A DNA stretch of 64,000 bases from NCBI RefSeq assembly GCF_014205335.1, contig NZ_JACHNH010000001.1, forward strand, positions 7,620,501 through 7,684,500. Direction: 5' to 3'. The translations under genes and the position numbers were made by a program. Positions within the stretch are counted from its first letter, which is position 1. The number at the start of each line of letters is the position of its first letter. This DNA is from Amorphoplanes digitatis (GTDB lineage Bacteria; Actinomycetota; Actinomycetes; Mycobacteriales; Micromonosporaceae). The notes under the pieces were generated by a model, which saw only the letters and a list, made by a program, of their open reading frames with translations, searched no databases and had not been told where the DNA came from. This document shows positions 51,192-61,093 of this stretch, piece after piece.

Positions 51192-53198
51192 ATGCGTCCG
51201 AACACGACAGGTCTTCGGCGCCGCCTGGCCCGGGCCGGCCAGGCGGCGTCCGGCAACCTGCGACTGCCAGTACGCCCCGCCGCGGCGCCGGTCACGGTCG
51301 TCAATCTCGCGCCGAACCCGTCGTTCCGGTCCGGGCGCGCGGACGGCACGTTCGACCGGCCGCTCGACCCGGACGGCGTCTATGTCCACCCGCACAGCGC
51401 GGCCCGCTCGGCGCCGGTGCCCGGCCTGGGTGTCACCGGCGCCCTGGTGACCGGCGCGGGCGCGAACAACGACAGCCACATCGCGCCGGGCGGCCGGGAC
51501 CAGGCCGGTGACCTCCGGCTCGGCATGCGGCCCGGCGGCACCTACACGGCCGGCGTCTCGGTCTTCCTGCCCGGGCCGCTCACCGGCGCGCTCAACCCGT
51601 ACGCGCTGCGGATCATCCCCGGCTGCGTGCGGGGCGGCACGGCGAACTTCCACCTGGCCGCGTCGCCGCCGGCCCGCAACGAGTACGGCGACCACCGCGT
51701 CAGCGTCACCTTCACCCTGCCGGAGAACGCCACCGCCGCCTGGATACGCCTGCTCGCGGGGATGTCGCAGGGCCACGGCGAGGCGTACTGGCACTCCTTC
51801 TCGCTGACCGAGGGCGACGCGCCCGTGGCGTACTTCGACGGCGACACCGACGACGACGTGTTCTTCACCTACGTCTGGCTGGGGACACCCGGCGCCTCGC
51901 CGTCGCGGCGCACACTGCGGCCGTACCGGGAGATCCTCGCCCGGACCGACCGCCGGGCGATCGCCGACGAGGCCGCGCGCCTCGGGCGAGCCGGCGCGGC
52001 CGCCGAGGCCGACGCGCTGGTCGCCGGCCTCGCCGCCCAACGGGACCCGGTCTACCGGCTCGCCGCCGCGCGCCGCCTGGTGGACCGCGGTGAGTACGCC
52101 GCGGCCCGGCACCGGCTGCGCAAGATGATCAAGACCGACGACGAGACCGGGGACGCCGCCGTCGAGCTGGGCCGCCTGCACGAGCGCAGGCGCGACTGGG
52201 CCGGCGCCGAGCTGCTCTACCGGGAGGCCGCCGCCAAGCGGCCGGACGACCGCGAGCGCTTCTACCGCCGGGCATACATGCTGGACAAGCTCCAGCGCCG
52301 CGACGACAGCAAGAAGGCCGCCGGCCAGGGACTGGCCGTCGACAGCGACCTGCCGTTCGACGGCAGGGCCGTGCTGGACCTGGACGTGAAGTGCTTCGGC
52401 GCGCGGCGCGAGGTCGGCCTCTTCCTCGCCGAGCACCTCGATCAGATCCGCCGGCAGGCCCGTCAGCGCCTCGACCGCCCGGCCGTCACCGCGCTCGAGA
52501 TGCCGATCTTCATCTACTGGGCGCAGGGCTTCGAGTCCGCGCCGCCGCTGGTGCGGCGCTGCGCGCAGACGCTGCGGGAGAACAACCCGCATGCGCAGGT
52601 GCACGAGCTGTCGGACGCGAACCTGGCCTACTACGTGGACATGCCTGCCGACCTGTGCGACGCGCTGGGCGACAACAAGACCAACTTCTCCGATCTGGTA
52701 CGCCTGGCGCTGCTGGAGAAGTTCGGCGGCATCTGGGTCGACGCGACCGTGTACGCACCGGTGGCGCTGAGCGAGCCGGTGGCCGCCGCGCTCGGCGACA
52801 GCGGCTTCTTCGCCTTCAACTACCACGGGCCGTACATCTCGAACTGGTTCCTCGCCGCCCGGCCCGGCAGCTATGTGGCACACCTGTGGCGCGCCGCGAT
52901 GTACCTGTGGTGGGAGCAGCGCGGCGAGCTGATCGACTACTTCCTCGCGCACCACGTCTTCGAGATGCTGTACCACCTCGACGCCGACTTCGCCGCCGAG
53001 TGGGACAAGGGCAACCGGATCAGCACCCGGCCGGCGCACGCGTTGCAGCAGGCGATGTTGCAGCCGTACGACGCCGCGGACTTCGACCGCCTGCTGAGCG
53101 GCTCGTTCGCGCACAAGCTGCGGTACAAGTACCAGCCGCAGCAGGTGACGAGCGAGTCCTACCTCGCGCACCTGGTCCGCGGCGACCACCGGTCCTAG
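51192..53198 (+). CDS. Multidomain glycosyltransferase, capsular-polysaccharide type
   Basis: A 668-residue protein in three parts. Residues 35-220 look like a beta-sandwich carbohydrate-binding module (VNLAPNPSFRSGR, YWHSFSLTEGDAPVAYFDGD). Residues 255-380 are TPR-like helices (YAAARHRLRKMIKTD, WAGAELLYREAAAKRP). The C-terminal part from about 430 is a glycosyltransferase of the GT32/capsular type (FIYWAQGFESAPPLVRRC, NFSDLVRLALLEKFGGIWVD), with Asp in GGIWVDATVY as the likely metal and sugar-nucleotide site. It may build a surface glycan or teichoic acid. The ATG lies six bases after TAGCTT, a leaderless layout. The stop codon overlaps the rdgB stop in CTAG. Confidence 0.75.
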   Translation: MRPNTTGLRRRLARAGQAASGNLRLPVRPAAAPVTVVNLAPNPSFRSGRADGTFDRPLDPDGVYVHPHSAARSAPVPGLGVTGALVTGAGANNDSHIAPGGRDQAGDLRLGMRPGGTYTAGVSVFLPGPLTGALNPYALRIIPGCVRGGTANFHLAASPPARNEYGDHRVSVTFTLPENATAAWIRLLAGMSQGHGEAYWHSFSLTEGDAPVAYFDGDTDDDVFFTYVWLGTPGASPSRRTLRPYREILARTDRRAIADEAARLGRAGAAAEADALVAGLAAQRDPVYRLAAARRLVDRGEYAAARHRLRKMIKTDDETGDAAVELGRLHERRRDWAGAELLYREAAAKRPDDRERFYRRAYMLDKLQRRDDSKKAAGQGLAVDSDLPFDGRAVLDLDVKCFGARREVGLFLAEHLDQIRRQARQRLDRPAVTALEMPIFIYWAQGFESAPPLVRRCAQTLRENNPHAQVHELSDANLAYYVDMPADLCDALGDNKTNFSDLVRLALLEKFGGIWVDATVYAPVALSEPVAAALGDSGFFAFNYHGPYISNWFLAARPGSYVAHLWRAAMYLWWEQRGELIDYFLAHHVFEMLYHLDADFAAEWDKGNRISTRPAHALQQAMLQPYDAADFDRLLSGSFAHKLRYKYQPQQVTSESYLAHLVRGDHRS

Positions 53199-53806
53199 CG
53201 GGGAAGCTCCTTGGCGATGACCTTGGAGAGCGCGCGGAACGCCTGGCCGCGGTGGCTGATCGCGTCCTTCTCCGCCGGACTCAGCTCCGCGTTGGTCCGG
53301 CTCTGCCCGTCGCCGAGGAAGACCGGGTCGTAGCCGAAGCCACCCGTGCCGCGCCGCGACCGCAGGATCTGGCCGCGCTGCCGGCCCTCGACCAGGTGCT
53401 CCCGGCCGTTGGGCAGCACCAAGGCCGCCGCGCAGACGAACGCGCAGCCGCGGTGCTCGTCCGCCACGTCGCCGATCTGGGCCAGGACCAGGTCCAGGTT
53501 GGCGTTGTCGTCGCCGCCGCCGGACCAGCGGGCGCTGAAGACGCCGGGCATCCCGTTGAGCGCGTCGACCGACAGGCCGGAGTCGTCGGCGACGGTCGGC
53601 AGGCCGGTCCGGGACGCGCCCTCGCGGGCCTTGATCAGCGCGTTCTCGCCGAACGTCAGCCCGGTCTCCGGCACCTCCGGGTAGCCCGGGAAGTCGCCGA
53701 GCCCGACCAGCTCGACGCCGCCGGAGCCCAGCGACCGGTCGAGGATCCGCTGGAGCTCGAGCAGCTTCTTCGGGTTCGCCGTGGCCAGCAGGAGCCGGGC
53801 GGTCAC
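53195..53806 (-). CDS. rdgB: XTP/dITP diphosphatase (RdgB/HAM1)
   Basis: A 203-residue house-cleaning enzyme that hydrolyses dITP, XTP and ITP to the monophosphate. Motifs are [15 protein letters not shown], the metal site [13 protein letters not shown] and GFGYDPVFL, with [10 protein letters not shown] near the end. The GTG start overlaps the rph stop (GTGA). The rph-rdgB pairing is widespread in actinobacteria. Confidence 0.95.
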   Translation of the reverse strand: MTARLLLATANPKKLLELQRILDRSLGSGGVELVGLGDFPGYPEVPETGLTFGENALIKAREGASRTGLPTVADDSGLSVDALNGMPGVFSARWSGGGDDNANLDLVLAQIGDVADEHRGCAFVCAAALVLPNGREHLVEGRQRGQILRSRRGTGGFGYDPVFLGDGQSRTNAELSPAEKDAISHRGQAFRALSKVIAKELPR

Positions 53807-54531
53807 GACGCCAGGGCCTTCTGCTGGGCGGCGGCCAGCTCGGCGCAGCCGAGGACGCCCAGGTCGAGCAGCGCGTCGAGCTGGTCGCGGCGGAAGACGT
53901 TCGCCTCGCCGGTGCCCTGCACCTCGACGAAGTCGCCGTCGCCGGTGCAGACCACGTTCATGTCCACCTCGGCGGCGACGTCCTCGAGGTACATCAGGTC
54001 GAGGCGGGGCTCGCCGTCGATGACGCCGACGCTGACGGCCTGGATCGAGCGGTGCATGACCGCGGCCGGCTTGCCCGCCAGCGACTTGCGCTCGGCGAGC
54101 CAGGTCACCGCGTCGTGCAGCGCCACGTAGGCACCGGTGATCGCCGCCGTCCGGGTGCCGCCGTCGGCCTGGAGCACGTCGCAGTCCAGCACGATCGAAT
54201 TCTCGCCGAGTGCCTTCAGGTCGATGCACGCCCGCAGGCTGCGGCCGATCAGCCGGGAGATCTCCTGGGTACGGCCGCCGACCTTGCCCTTGACGCTCTC
54301 CCGGTCGCCGCGGGTGTTCGTCGCGCGCGGGAGCATCGCGTACTCCGCGGTGACCCAGCCGAGGCCGGAGCCCTTGCGCCAGCGCGGAACGCCCTCGGTC
54401 ACGCTCGCGGTGCAGAGGACCCGGGTGTCGCCGAACTCGACGAGCACCGATCCCTCCGGATGGATGCTCCACCGGCGGGTCAGGGTCACGGGTCGTAGTT
54501 GGCCGGACTCTCGGCCGTCAGGTCGCGCCAT
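53803..54531 (-). CDS. rph: Ribonuclease PH
   Basis: A 242-residue phosphorolytic exonuclease that trims tRNA 3' ends. Characteristic parts are [33 protein letters not shown], the phosphate-binding [20 protein letters not shown] and [12 protein letters not shown]. The ATG has no Shine-Dalgarno sequence but TAGGCT (54538-54543) six bases upstream, so it is probably leaderless. Operon with rdgB. Confidence 0.95.
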   Translation of the reverse strand: MARPDGRESGQLRPVTLTRRWSIHPEGSVLVEFGDTRVLCTASVTEGVPRWRKGSGLGWVTAEYAMLPRATNTRGDRESVKGKVGGRTQEISRLIGRSLRACIDLKALGENSIVLDCDVLQADGGTRTAAITGAYVALHDAVTWLAERKSLAGKPAAVMHRSIQAVSVGVIDGEPRLDLMYLEDVAAEVDMNVVCTGDGDFVEVQGTGEANVFRRDQLDALLDLGVLGCAELAAAQQKALAS

Positions 54532-54555
54532 GCCAAGAGCCTAGGGGGATCGGCG

Positions 54556-55782
54556 CTACCGGGCGTCGCCGGGTGCCGCCGCCGCGACCGCCGGCACGGC
54601 GGGGCGCAGCGCCCGCTCGGACGCCGGGGCCGGCACCTGCTGCCGGGCCATGACGGCTGAGCTGCGGCCGGACGGCAGGGCATCGTGCGTGCGCAGGAAG
54701 CCCTCGACGGCCTGCGGCCAGCCGAACAGCTCGGCGCGGGCCCGGGCCGCGGCGCGCCGCTCGCCCTCCGGACGGTCCATCAGCTTGCGTACGCCCTCGG
54801 CGAAGGCGTCCGGGGTGCCCGGCACCGCCATGCCCGCGTCGCCGACGACCTCGGGCAGGGCGCTGGCCGCGTTGACCACGACCGGCGTGCCGCAGGCCAG
54901 GGCCTCGAGCGCGGCGAGCCCGAACGTCTCGACCGGTCCCGGCGCGACGGCGACGTCGGCGCTGGCCAGCAGCGCGGCCACGTCGTCGCGGTCGGAGATG
55001 TGCCCGGCGAAGCGCACCGGCAGCCGGGCGGCCCGGTAGGCGAGCGCGGCGCGGCGGGCGCCGTCGCCGGCCATGACCAGAACGGCCGGCGCTTTGGCGG
55101 CGCGCAGCGCGGCGACCGTGTCGACGGCCAGCTCGGGGCGCTTGTCCGCGGAGAGCCGGCTGCAATAGACGACGAGCAGCTCGTCCGGGCGGGCGTAGCG
55201 CGACCGGACCGCGGCGTCGGCGCGGCTGGGGTGGAACTGGCGCAGGTCGACGCCGAGCGGCACCTCCACCAGGTTCGGCACGCCGAGGCGGCGGAACTCG
55301 GCCGCGGCGAACGCCGTCGTGCAGACGATCTGGTCGAAGGCCTCGGCGGTGCGCCGGTTGAGCCGGTCGGCGAGCGAGTCGCGGGCCGGCATGCCCCAGA
55401 CGCCGAGCAGGCCCGCCAGGCTCTCGTGGGACACCATCATCGAGCCGACCCCGCGATCGCGGGCCCAGCGGCCGGTCCAGCGCAGCGTCGCCCGGTCGGA
55501 GACCTCCAGCCGGTCGGGCTCCAGGTGGTCGAGCAGCCGGGTCAGCTCGCGGCGCGAGGCCAGCACGCGGTAGCCGCCCGTACGGGGAAGGCGGTGGCCC
55601 GGCAGCGTGATGACGCGGCCCTGCGTGGTCATCTTGTCGGAGCGCTCGCGCCCGGGGACGATCAGGATGGGCTCGTGACCGGCCCGCTGATAGCCCTCAC
55701 CGAGGTTACGCAGCGCGGTACGCAACCCGCCCGACCGAGGTGAGACGAAGTTCGCCAGTCGGACGATGCGCAACCCGCTCAT
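54556..55782 (-). CDS. GT4-family glycosyltransferase
   Basis: A 408-residue GT-B glycosyltransferase. The acceptor-side loop is NFVSPRSGGLRTALRNLGEG. The donor side has VVYCSRLSADKRPELAVDTV and the EX7E motif VETFGLAALEALACGTPVVV. It probably adds a mannose or related sugar to a lipid or small-molecule acceptor, as in PimB-like enzymes; the acceptor is unknown. Start at the ATG 55780-55782, with GGAG upstream. The tail after about residue 375 is Ala/Pro-rich. Confidence 0.85.
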   Translation of the reverse strand: MSGLRIVRLANFVSPRSGGLRTALRNLGEGYQRAGHEPILIVPGRERSDKMTTQGRVITLPGHRLPRTGGYRVLASRRELTRLLDHLEPDRLEVSDRATLRWTGRWARDRGVGSMMVSHESLAGLLGVWGMPARDSLADRLNRRTAEAFDQIVCTTAFAAAEFRRLGVPNLVEVPLGVDLRQFHPSRADAAVRSRYARPDELLVVYCSRLSADKRPELAVDTVAALRAAKAPAVLVMAGDGARRAALAYRAARLPVRFAGHISDRDDVAALLASADVAVAPGPVETFGLAALEALACGTPVVVNAASALPEVVGDAGMAVPGTPDAFAEGVRKLMDRPEGERRAAARARAELFGWPQAVEGFLRTHDALPSGRSSAVMARQQVPAPASERALRPAVPAVAAAAPGDAR

Positions 55783-55840
55783 GCAAGCCCACTCCAGAGT
55801 CACTTGATCGGTGGTCCGTCGTGCCGTCCCCTCGGCAGGC

Positions 55841-56587
55841 TCAGAGATCGTAGCGGGCACCCGGCCGGACGACCTCCACCGGACCCGAGTAAGCCGCCGA
55901 TGCGGCCTCCACAGTAGATGCCTCGCTGACCCACGCGGGTACGAGATGGGTCAGCAGGAGCTTGCGGACATCGGCCTTGGTGGCCGCCTCGCCCGCCTCG
56001 CCGCCGGTGAGGTGCAGGTCAGGCGGGTTGTTCACGCCGTCGAGGTAGCTGGCCTCGCAGAGGAAGAGGTCCGCGCCCTGCGCCAGGCGCAGCAGCGAAT
56101 CACACGGAGCGGTATCGGATGAATACGCCAGGACACCGCCGTTGTGTTCCACGCGGACGCCGTACGTCTCGATCGGATGGTTGACCCGGTCGACGGTGAC
56201 CGTTAACGGACCGATGGGAAAGGTGCCGGGCTGCAACGCGTAGAACGTGTATACGTCGTCGACCGGCTCGTTCTCCGAGCTGTACGCCGCCGAGATGCGC
56301 TCCGCGGCGCCCATCGGCGCGTACACCGGCAGCGGGGGCATCGGGCCGCCCGGCGCGTAGCGGCGCACGACGACGTAGGTGCACGCGTCCAGCATGTGGT
56401 CGCAGTGCAGGTGGGTCAGCAGGATGGCGTCGACGGCCCCGATGCCCGCGTAGCGCTGAAGCGCCGACAGCGATCCGGAGCCGAAGTCGATCAGCAGCCG
56501 GAAGCCCTCGGCCTCGACGAGGTAGGCGGAACAAGCCGCCTCGGGGCCGGGAAAACTGCCGGCACAGCCGAGAACGGTCAGTCGCAT
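55841..56587 (-). CDS. MBL-fold metallohydrolase
   Basis: A 248-residue metallo-beta-lactamase-fold protein. The metal site is complete: THLHCDHMLDACT, the bridging Asp in YSSDTAPCD, and the late His of LLTHLVPAW. It recalls RNase Z-like and cyclic-nucleotide phosphodiesterase-like members. It probably hydrolyses a phosphodiester; the substrate is unknown. The ATG has AGAGG upstream. Confidence 0.88.
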   Translation of the reverse strand: MRLTVLGCAGSFPGPEAACSAYLVEAEGFRLLIDFGSGSLSALQRYAGIGAVDAILLTHLHCDHMLDACTYVVVRRYAPGGPMPPLPVYAPMGAAERISAAYSSENEPVDDVYTFYALQPGTFPIGPLTVTVDRVNHPIETYGVRVEHNGGVLAYSSDTAPCDSLLRLAQGADLFLCEASYLDGVNNPPDLHLTGGEAGEAATKADVRKLLLTHLVPAWVSEASTVEAASAAYSGPVEVVRPGARYDL

Positions 56588-56745
56588 ATGGGTACCTCTG
56601 GTTCACGCTCGGTCGTCCACTCGGCCAAGTTTCCTGCTCCTTGAAAGACACTTGTCCCCAAGAATCGGCCCTCGGTCGAGACGGCAGACCAGTCAATCAC
56701 GCTGCGCAGCCTACGCCGGGACCAGCACGTCACATAAACGTCTGA

Positions 56746-56765
56746 TCGATTTGTCGCCAAATCGA
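56746..56765. promoter_or_regulatory. Palindrome in the divergent MBL / membrane-protein intergenic region
   Basis: TCGATTTG (56746-56753) and CAAATCGA (56758-56765) are perfect 8-bp arms around TCGC, in an AT-richer patch. It looks like an operator for a dimeric regulator. It lies within the 289-base gap 56588-56876, in which I see no gene. Confidence 0.45.
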
Positions 56766-56876
56766 CAACGTAAGTCACACGCGCCGTGACCTGGGTCATT
56801 TTCTTGTCCGTTACGCCAAGTGAGTCAATTTCGTTGCACAGGGTGAAGTAACAACACCGGTCAAATCGGAGGCAGC

Positions 56877-57314
56877 GTGGCGACGACGGGCGTGGAAGAA
56901 CCGCGGCGGACCCGGGTTCCGGTTCAGGACTCCCCCGCCCCGGACGTGGTCCCGTTCGGATGGGAGTCGGACCCGGCCAACACGGCGGGCGCGGCCGACG
57001 AGGACGAGGCCTTCTTCCGTTTCCCGGCCGCCGACGATCCCGCGCCGGGCGCCCGGCGGCTGCTGGCCATGTCCGTCTACGCGTCGTTCCTCGGCCTCGG
57101 CGGCGTCGGAGTCGGCGTGCGCGGGATGGTGTCGCAGATCGGCGGCGGCGTGCCCGACTGGTACGTGCCGGTGCTCGCCTTCCTCGGCATGGTCAGCGTC
57201 GCGTTCTCGGTGGGCGCGTTCCTGTCCATCCACCGGCGGGTGCTGCCCTGGCTACTGCTGCTGGGCGCGGCCGTACCGCTGGCGGCCGACCTCATGCTGG
57301 CCGCGGCCTACTGA
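56877..57314 (+). CDS. Small membrane protein of unknown function
   Basis: A 145-residue protein. The first 60 residues are acidic and Pro-rich. Three membrane helices follow near 64-86, 92-114 and 120-143. The GTG start has GGAGG seven bases upstream. I do not recognise the family beyond conserved hypothetical actinobacterial membrane proteins. It is monocistronic and ends at a strong hairpin shared with cysM. Confidence 0.75.
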   Translation: MATTGVEEPRRTRVPVQDSPAPDVVPFGWESDPANTAGAADEDEAFFRFPAADDPAPGARRLLAMSVYASFLGLGGVGVGVRGMVSQIGGGVPDWYVPVLAFLGMVSVAFSVGAFLSIHRRVLPWLLLLGAAVPLAADLMLAAAY

Positions 57315-57316
57315 GC

Positions 57317-57344
57317 CGGCGGCGCGACCGTGGTCGCGCCGCCG
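57317..57344. terminator. Bidirectional terminator between the membrane-protein gene and cysM
   Basis: CGGCGGCGCGAC (57317-57328) and its exact complement (57333-57344) form a 12-bp stem with a CGTG loop, between two convergent stop codons. Confidence 0.85.
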
Positions 57345-57352
57345 CCGCGGGC

Positions 57353-58321
<969 letters not shown>

Positions 58322-58657
58322 CTACTGGCCTTCGGTCAGCTTCGGGCTGCCGAGCAGGGCCGCAGCGGCGGCGAAGCCCAGTGCACCGCCGGCGACGGCC
58401 GGCAGGATCGTCACGGCGTCGCCGTCGGCCAGCTTCGCCTCGAGCGCGCCCAGGAAGCGGACGTCCTCGTCGTTGACGTAGATGTTGACGAACCGGTGCA
58501 GGCCACCCTCGGGCGTGAGCAGCCGGCCCTTGAGGCCCGAGTGCTTGGCGTCGAGGTCGTCGATCAGGCCGGACAGGGTCTGGCCGGAACCCTCGACGAC
58601 CTTCGAGCCGCCGGTGTAGCTGCGCAGGATGGTCGGTACGCGAACTTCGATAGCCAT
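58322..58657 (-). CDS. cysO: CysO-like sulfur carrier with a 20-residue tail after Gly-Gly
   Basis: A 111-residue ubiquitin-like MoaD/ThiS protein (IEVRVPTILRSYTGGSK, GDAVTILPAVAGG). CysO carries sulfur as a C-terminal thiocarboxylate on Gly-Gly. Here Gly90-Gly91 is not the end: a further 20 residues, ALGFAAAAALLGSPKLTEGQ, precede the stop. The tail must be removed before the carrier can be activated, which the adjacent JAMM protease could do. The ATG has AGGAG about ten bases upstream. Family call is firm; the need for processing is inference. Confidence 0.88.
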   Translation of the reverse strand: MAIEVRVPTILRSYTGGSKVVEGSGQTLSGLIDDLDAKHSGLKGRLLTPEGGLHRFVNIYVNDEDVRFLGALEAKLADGDAVTILPAVAGGALGFAAAAALLGSPKLTEGQ

Positions 58658-58721
58658 GGCTGTGATGCTCCTAGTAAAGAGAGAAGTCGAAAGAGTTCGG
58701 GGGCAGGTCGGCAGCGTCGCG

Positions 58722-58805
58722 TCAGCGACACTCGTAGTAGACCGATGCGGGGCTCTGCCCGAACATGTACGACTGGACGGCGTAGCCGTCCGCACTCCCA
58801 CTCAC
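58722..58805 (-). CDS. 27-residue small ORF between mec and cysO, ending in Cys-Arg
   Basis: A GTG at 58803-58805 overlaps the mec stop (GTGA). The ORF reads MSGSADGYAVQSYMF then GQSPASVYYECR and stops at 58722, 64 bases before the cysO start. An internal ATG would give the last 14 residues only. It lies where a cysteine-responsive leader peptide would be useful: the penultimate codon is Cys and the gene downstream serves cysteine synthesis. It has no strong Shine-Dalgarno sequence of its own. Function is not known. Confidence 0.5.
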   Translation of the reverse strand: MSGSADGYAVQSYMFGQSPASVYYECR

Positions 58806-59224
58806 GCGTCCACCGTCGCATCCACGATGTTGACCTCTTCTTCGGTCACCACACCGTCCACGATACGGAACGACCGGATCTCCTCGGAGTCCGGCTCGCG
58901 GGTTGATACCAGCACGTAATGGGCACCCGGCTCGCCGGCGAACGAGATGTCGGTGCGAGACGGGTACGCCTCCGTCGCGGTGTGCGAGTGGTAGATGACC
59001 ACCGGCTCCTCGTCGTTGTCGTCCATCTCGCGCCAGACCCGCAGCTGCTCCATCGAGTCGAACTCGTAGAACGTCATCGAGCGGGCGGCGTTGTCCATCG
59101 CGATGTGCCGGGTGGGCAGGTCACTGCCGATCGCGCCGGCGACCACGCCGCAGGCCTCGTCGGGGTGGTCCCGGCGGGCGTGGGCGACGATCGCGGAAAC
59201 GATCGCGCTGTCGATGGTCAGCAC
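58802..59224 (-). CDS. mec: Mec-type JAMM metallopeptidase
   Basis: A 140-residue Zn protease of the JAB/MPN (M67) family. The JAMM motif YHSHTATEAYPSRTD (His-x-His-x7-Ser-x2-Asp) and the upstream Glu in PDEACGVVAG are complete. In mycobacteria Mec releases cysteine from the CysO-Cys adduct. Here it may also trim the CysO tail. Start at the GTG 59224; a GTG three codons upstream is possible. Confidence 0.9.
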   Translation of the reverse strand: MLTIDSAIVSAIVAHARRDHPDEACGVVAGAIGSDLPTRHIAMDNAARSMTFYEFDSMEQLRVWREMDDNDEEPVVIYHSHTATEAYPSRTDISFAGEPGAHYVLVSTREPDSEEIRSFRIVDGVVTEEEVNIVDATVDA

Positions 59225-59311
59225 ACCGTTCACATTACCGTGACGCGGCGGTGCGCCGGGCGTGGCCGTGCTCACGCGCGTACCGATCGACGACCGGGGT
59301 ATGCCTTGGTG

Positions 59312-60172
59312 ATGAAGCAGCGAAGAATCGGAAACGTCCAGGTGGGCGCCGTCGGGCTCGGCGGGATGCCGATGTCCATCGAGGGGCGCCCCGAGATCGG
59401 CCGCTCGGTCCGGACCGTGCACGCCGCGCTCGACGCCGGCGTCACCCTGATCGACACGGCCGACGCCTACCACCTCCATGCCGACGAGGTCGGGCACAAC
59501 GAGACGCTGATCGCGCAGGCGCTGGCGAGCTGGGGCGGCGACGCCTCCGGCGTGCTGGTCGCCACCAAGGGCGGGCACCTGCGCCCCGGCGACGGGTCGT
59601 GGACCGTCGACGGCTCCCCCGCACACCTGCGCGAGGCCGTCGAGGGCTCGCTGAAGCGGCTCGGCGTCGACGCCATCGGCCTGTACCAGTTCCACCGCCC
59701 GGACCCCGGTGTCCCGTACGAGGAGTCGGTCGGCGCCGTCCGCGACCTGCTCGACGAGGGCAAGATCCGGCTGGCCGGCATCTCGAACGCGAACGTCGAG
59801 CAGATCCGGCAGGCCCGGCAGATTCTCGGCGGCCGGCTCGCCTCGGTGCAGAACCAGTTCTCGCCCGCGTTCCGCTCCTCGGAGCCCGAGCTGCGGCTCT
59901 GCGACGAGCTGGGCATCGCCTTCCTGCCGTATTCGCCGCTCGGCGGCATCGCCCGGGCCGGCGAGCTGGGCGACCGGTTCGGCGGGTTCGCGCAGGTCGC
60001 CGCCGCGCACGGCGTGAGCCCGCAGCGGGTGGCGCTCGCCTGGATGCTGGCCAAGAGCCCGCGGGTCGTCCCGATCCCGGGCGCCAGCCGACCCGAGTCG
60101 ATCATCGACTCCGCCCAGGCGCCGGAACTGGCCCTGACCGACGCCGAGCAGGCCCTGCTCGACGCCGCCTAG
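59312..60172 (+). CDS. Aldo/keto reductase
   Basis: A 286-residue NADPH-dependent reductase with a TIM barrel. The catalytic Asp and Tyr are in LIDTADAYHLH, Lys in VATKGGHLR and His in YQFHRPDPG. The coenzyme-binding end is VPIPGASRPESI. The substrate is unknown. A GTG one codon upstream is an alternative start. Its stop codon overlaps the DUF2017 stop in CTAG. Confidence 0.9.
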   Translation: MKQRRIGNVQVGAVGLGGMPMSIEGRPEIGRSVRTVHAALDAGVTLIDTADAYHLHADEVGHNETLIAQALASWGGDASGVLVATKGGHLRPGDGSWTVDGSPAHLREAVEGSLKRLGVDAIGLYQFHRPDPGVPYEESVGAVRDLLDEGKIRLAGISNANVEQIRQARQILGGRLASVQNQFSPAFRSSEPELRLCDELGIAFLPYSPLGGIARAGELGDRFGGFAQVAAAHGVSPQRVALAWMLAKSPRVVPIPGASRPESIIDSAQAPELALTDAEQALLDAA

Positions 60173-60678
60173 CCCTCTTCGTCGATCTCCGGTAGCGCGT
60201 TCAGCAGGGATTCCTGCAGGTAGCCCAGGTACGCGTACACGGAGAGCTGGAATACCCGGCTCGACGCGGGGTCGTGGATGACGGCCTCGTCCAGCTCGTC
60301 GTTCAGGTCGGTGTCGCCCTGTATGTCGAGCCGGGTACCCATGGCCAGCCGCGCGTCGTTTATCGCGCGCAGCCAGGCCTCGGCCTCCTCGCCGTCCAGG
60401 CGGACCTCGCCCGGCCCGTCGTCGGGCAGCGCGGCGAGGATGGCGCCGGCCTGGTCGATCTTGCCGGTCTTGAGGTCACCCTCGGTGTAGAGGCGGAACT
60501 CGGCGGAGTCCTCGGGCCGGTCGGGGTAGATGTCCGGAAAGAGCCGGCTGACCACCGGATCGGTGTGGTCGAAGCCGTCCATGAGCAGTCCCACGACCTC
60601 GCCGGCGACCTTGCGCAGCACGCGCACCTCGTCGACGGCGAACATGGCAACGCACTGGCTGCCGTTGCGTCGGAACAT
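60169..60678 (-). CDS. DUF2017-family protein
   Basis: A 169-residue acidic helical protein with features of actinobacterial DUF2017: VLRKVAGEVVGLLMDG, DPVVSRLFPDIYPD, WLRAINDARLAMGTRLDI and VYAYLGYLQESLL. It always tends to follow clpS in this group, so a link to ClpP/ClpS proteolysis is likely but unproven. It starts 20 bases after clpS and lacks a strong ribosome binding site. Confidence 0.85.
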   Translation of the reverse strand: MFRRNGSQCVAMFAVDEVRVLRKVAGEVVGLLMDGFDHTDPVVSRLFPDIYPDRPEDSAEFRLYTEGDLKTGKIDQAGAILAALPDDGPGEVRLDGEEAEAWLRAINDARLAMGTRLDIQGDTDLNDELDEAVIHDPASSRVFQLSVYAYLGYLQESLLNALPEIDEEG

Positions 60679-60698
60679 CTGTCAGTCCACCTGCCAAC

Positions 60699-60989
60699 TC
60701 ACGCCCGGTCAACGGTTGCCCACAGACCGTAGCCGTGGAGTTGCGAGGCGTCCATCTCCATGCGCTCGCGCGCGCCGGCGGAGACGACCGCCTTGCCCTT
60801 GTTGTGCACGTCCATCATCAGCTGCTCGGCTTTGTCGTGGCTGTAGCCGAACAACTTCTGGAAGACCCAGGTCACGTACGACATCAGATTGACCGGATCG
60901 TCCCAGACGATCGTTACCCACGGCCGGTCATCGGCGGGCACCTCCTCGATCTGCGGCGTCTCTGCGGGAGCGACCTGAGGCAACGCCAT
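60699..60989 (-). CDS. clpS: ATP-dependent Clp protease adaptor ClpS
   Basis: A 96-residue adaptor that brings N-end-rule substrates to ClpC/ClpA. The core [20 protein letters not shown] with [18 protein letters not shown] holds the substrate pocket (Asp-Asp, Met). An 18-residue N-terminal arm precedes it. The ATG is directly after GGGGGG. It is followed by DUF2017, as usual in actinobacteria; pncB lies beyond the LuxR gene. Confidence 0.93.
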   Translation of the reverse strand: MALPQVAPAETPQIEEVPADDRPWVTIVWDDPVNLMSYVTWVFQKLFGYSHDKAEQLMMDVHNKGKAVVSAGARERMEMDASQLHGYGLWATVDRA

Positions 60990-61093
60990 CCCCCCATCGT
61001 GCCACGCCGATTCGGCCGGGGGTCGAACCGCCGAGGCATGCGCGTTGCGAGGCGGCACCCGGCGGGCCGCTGACCGGGAAGATCGCGGGCGGC

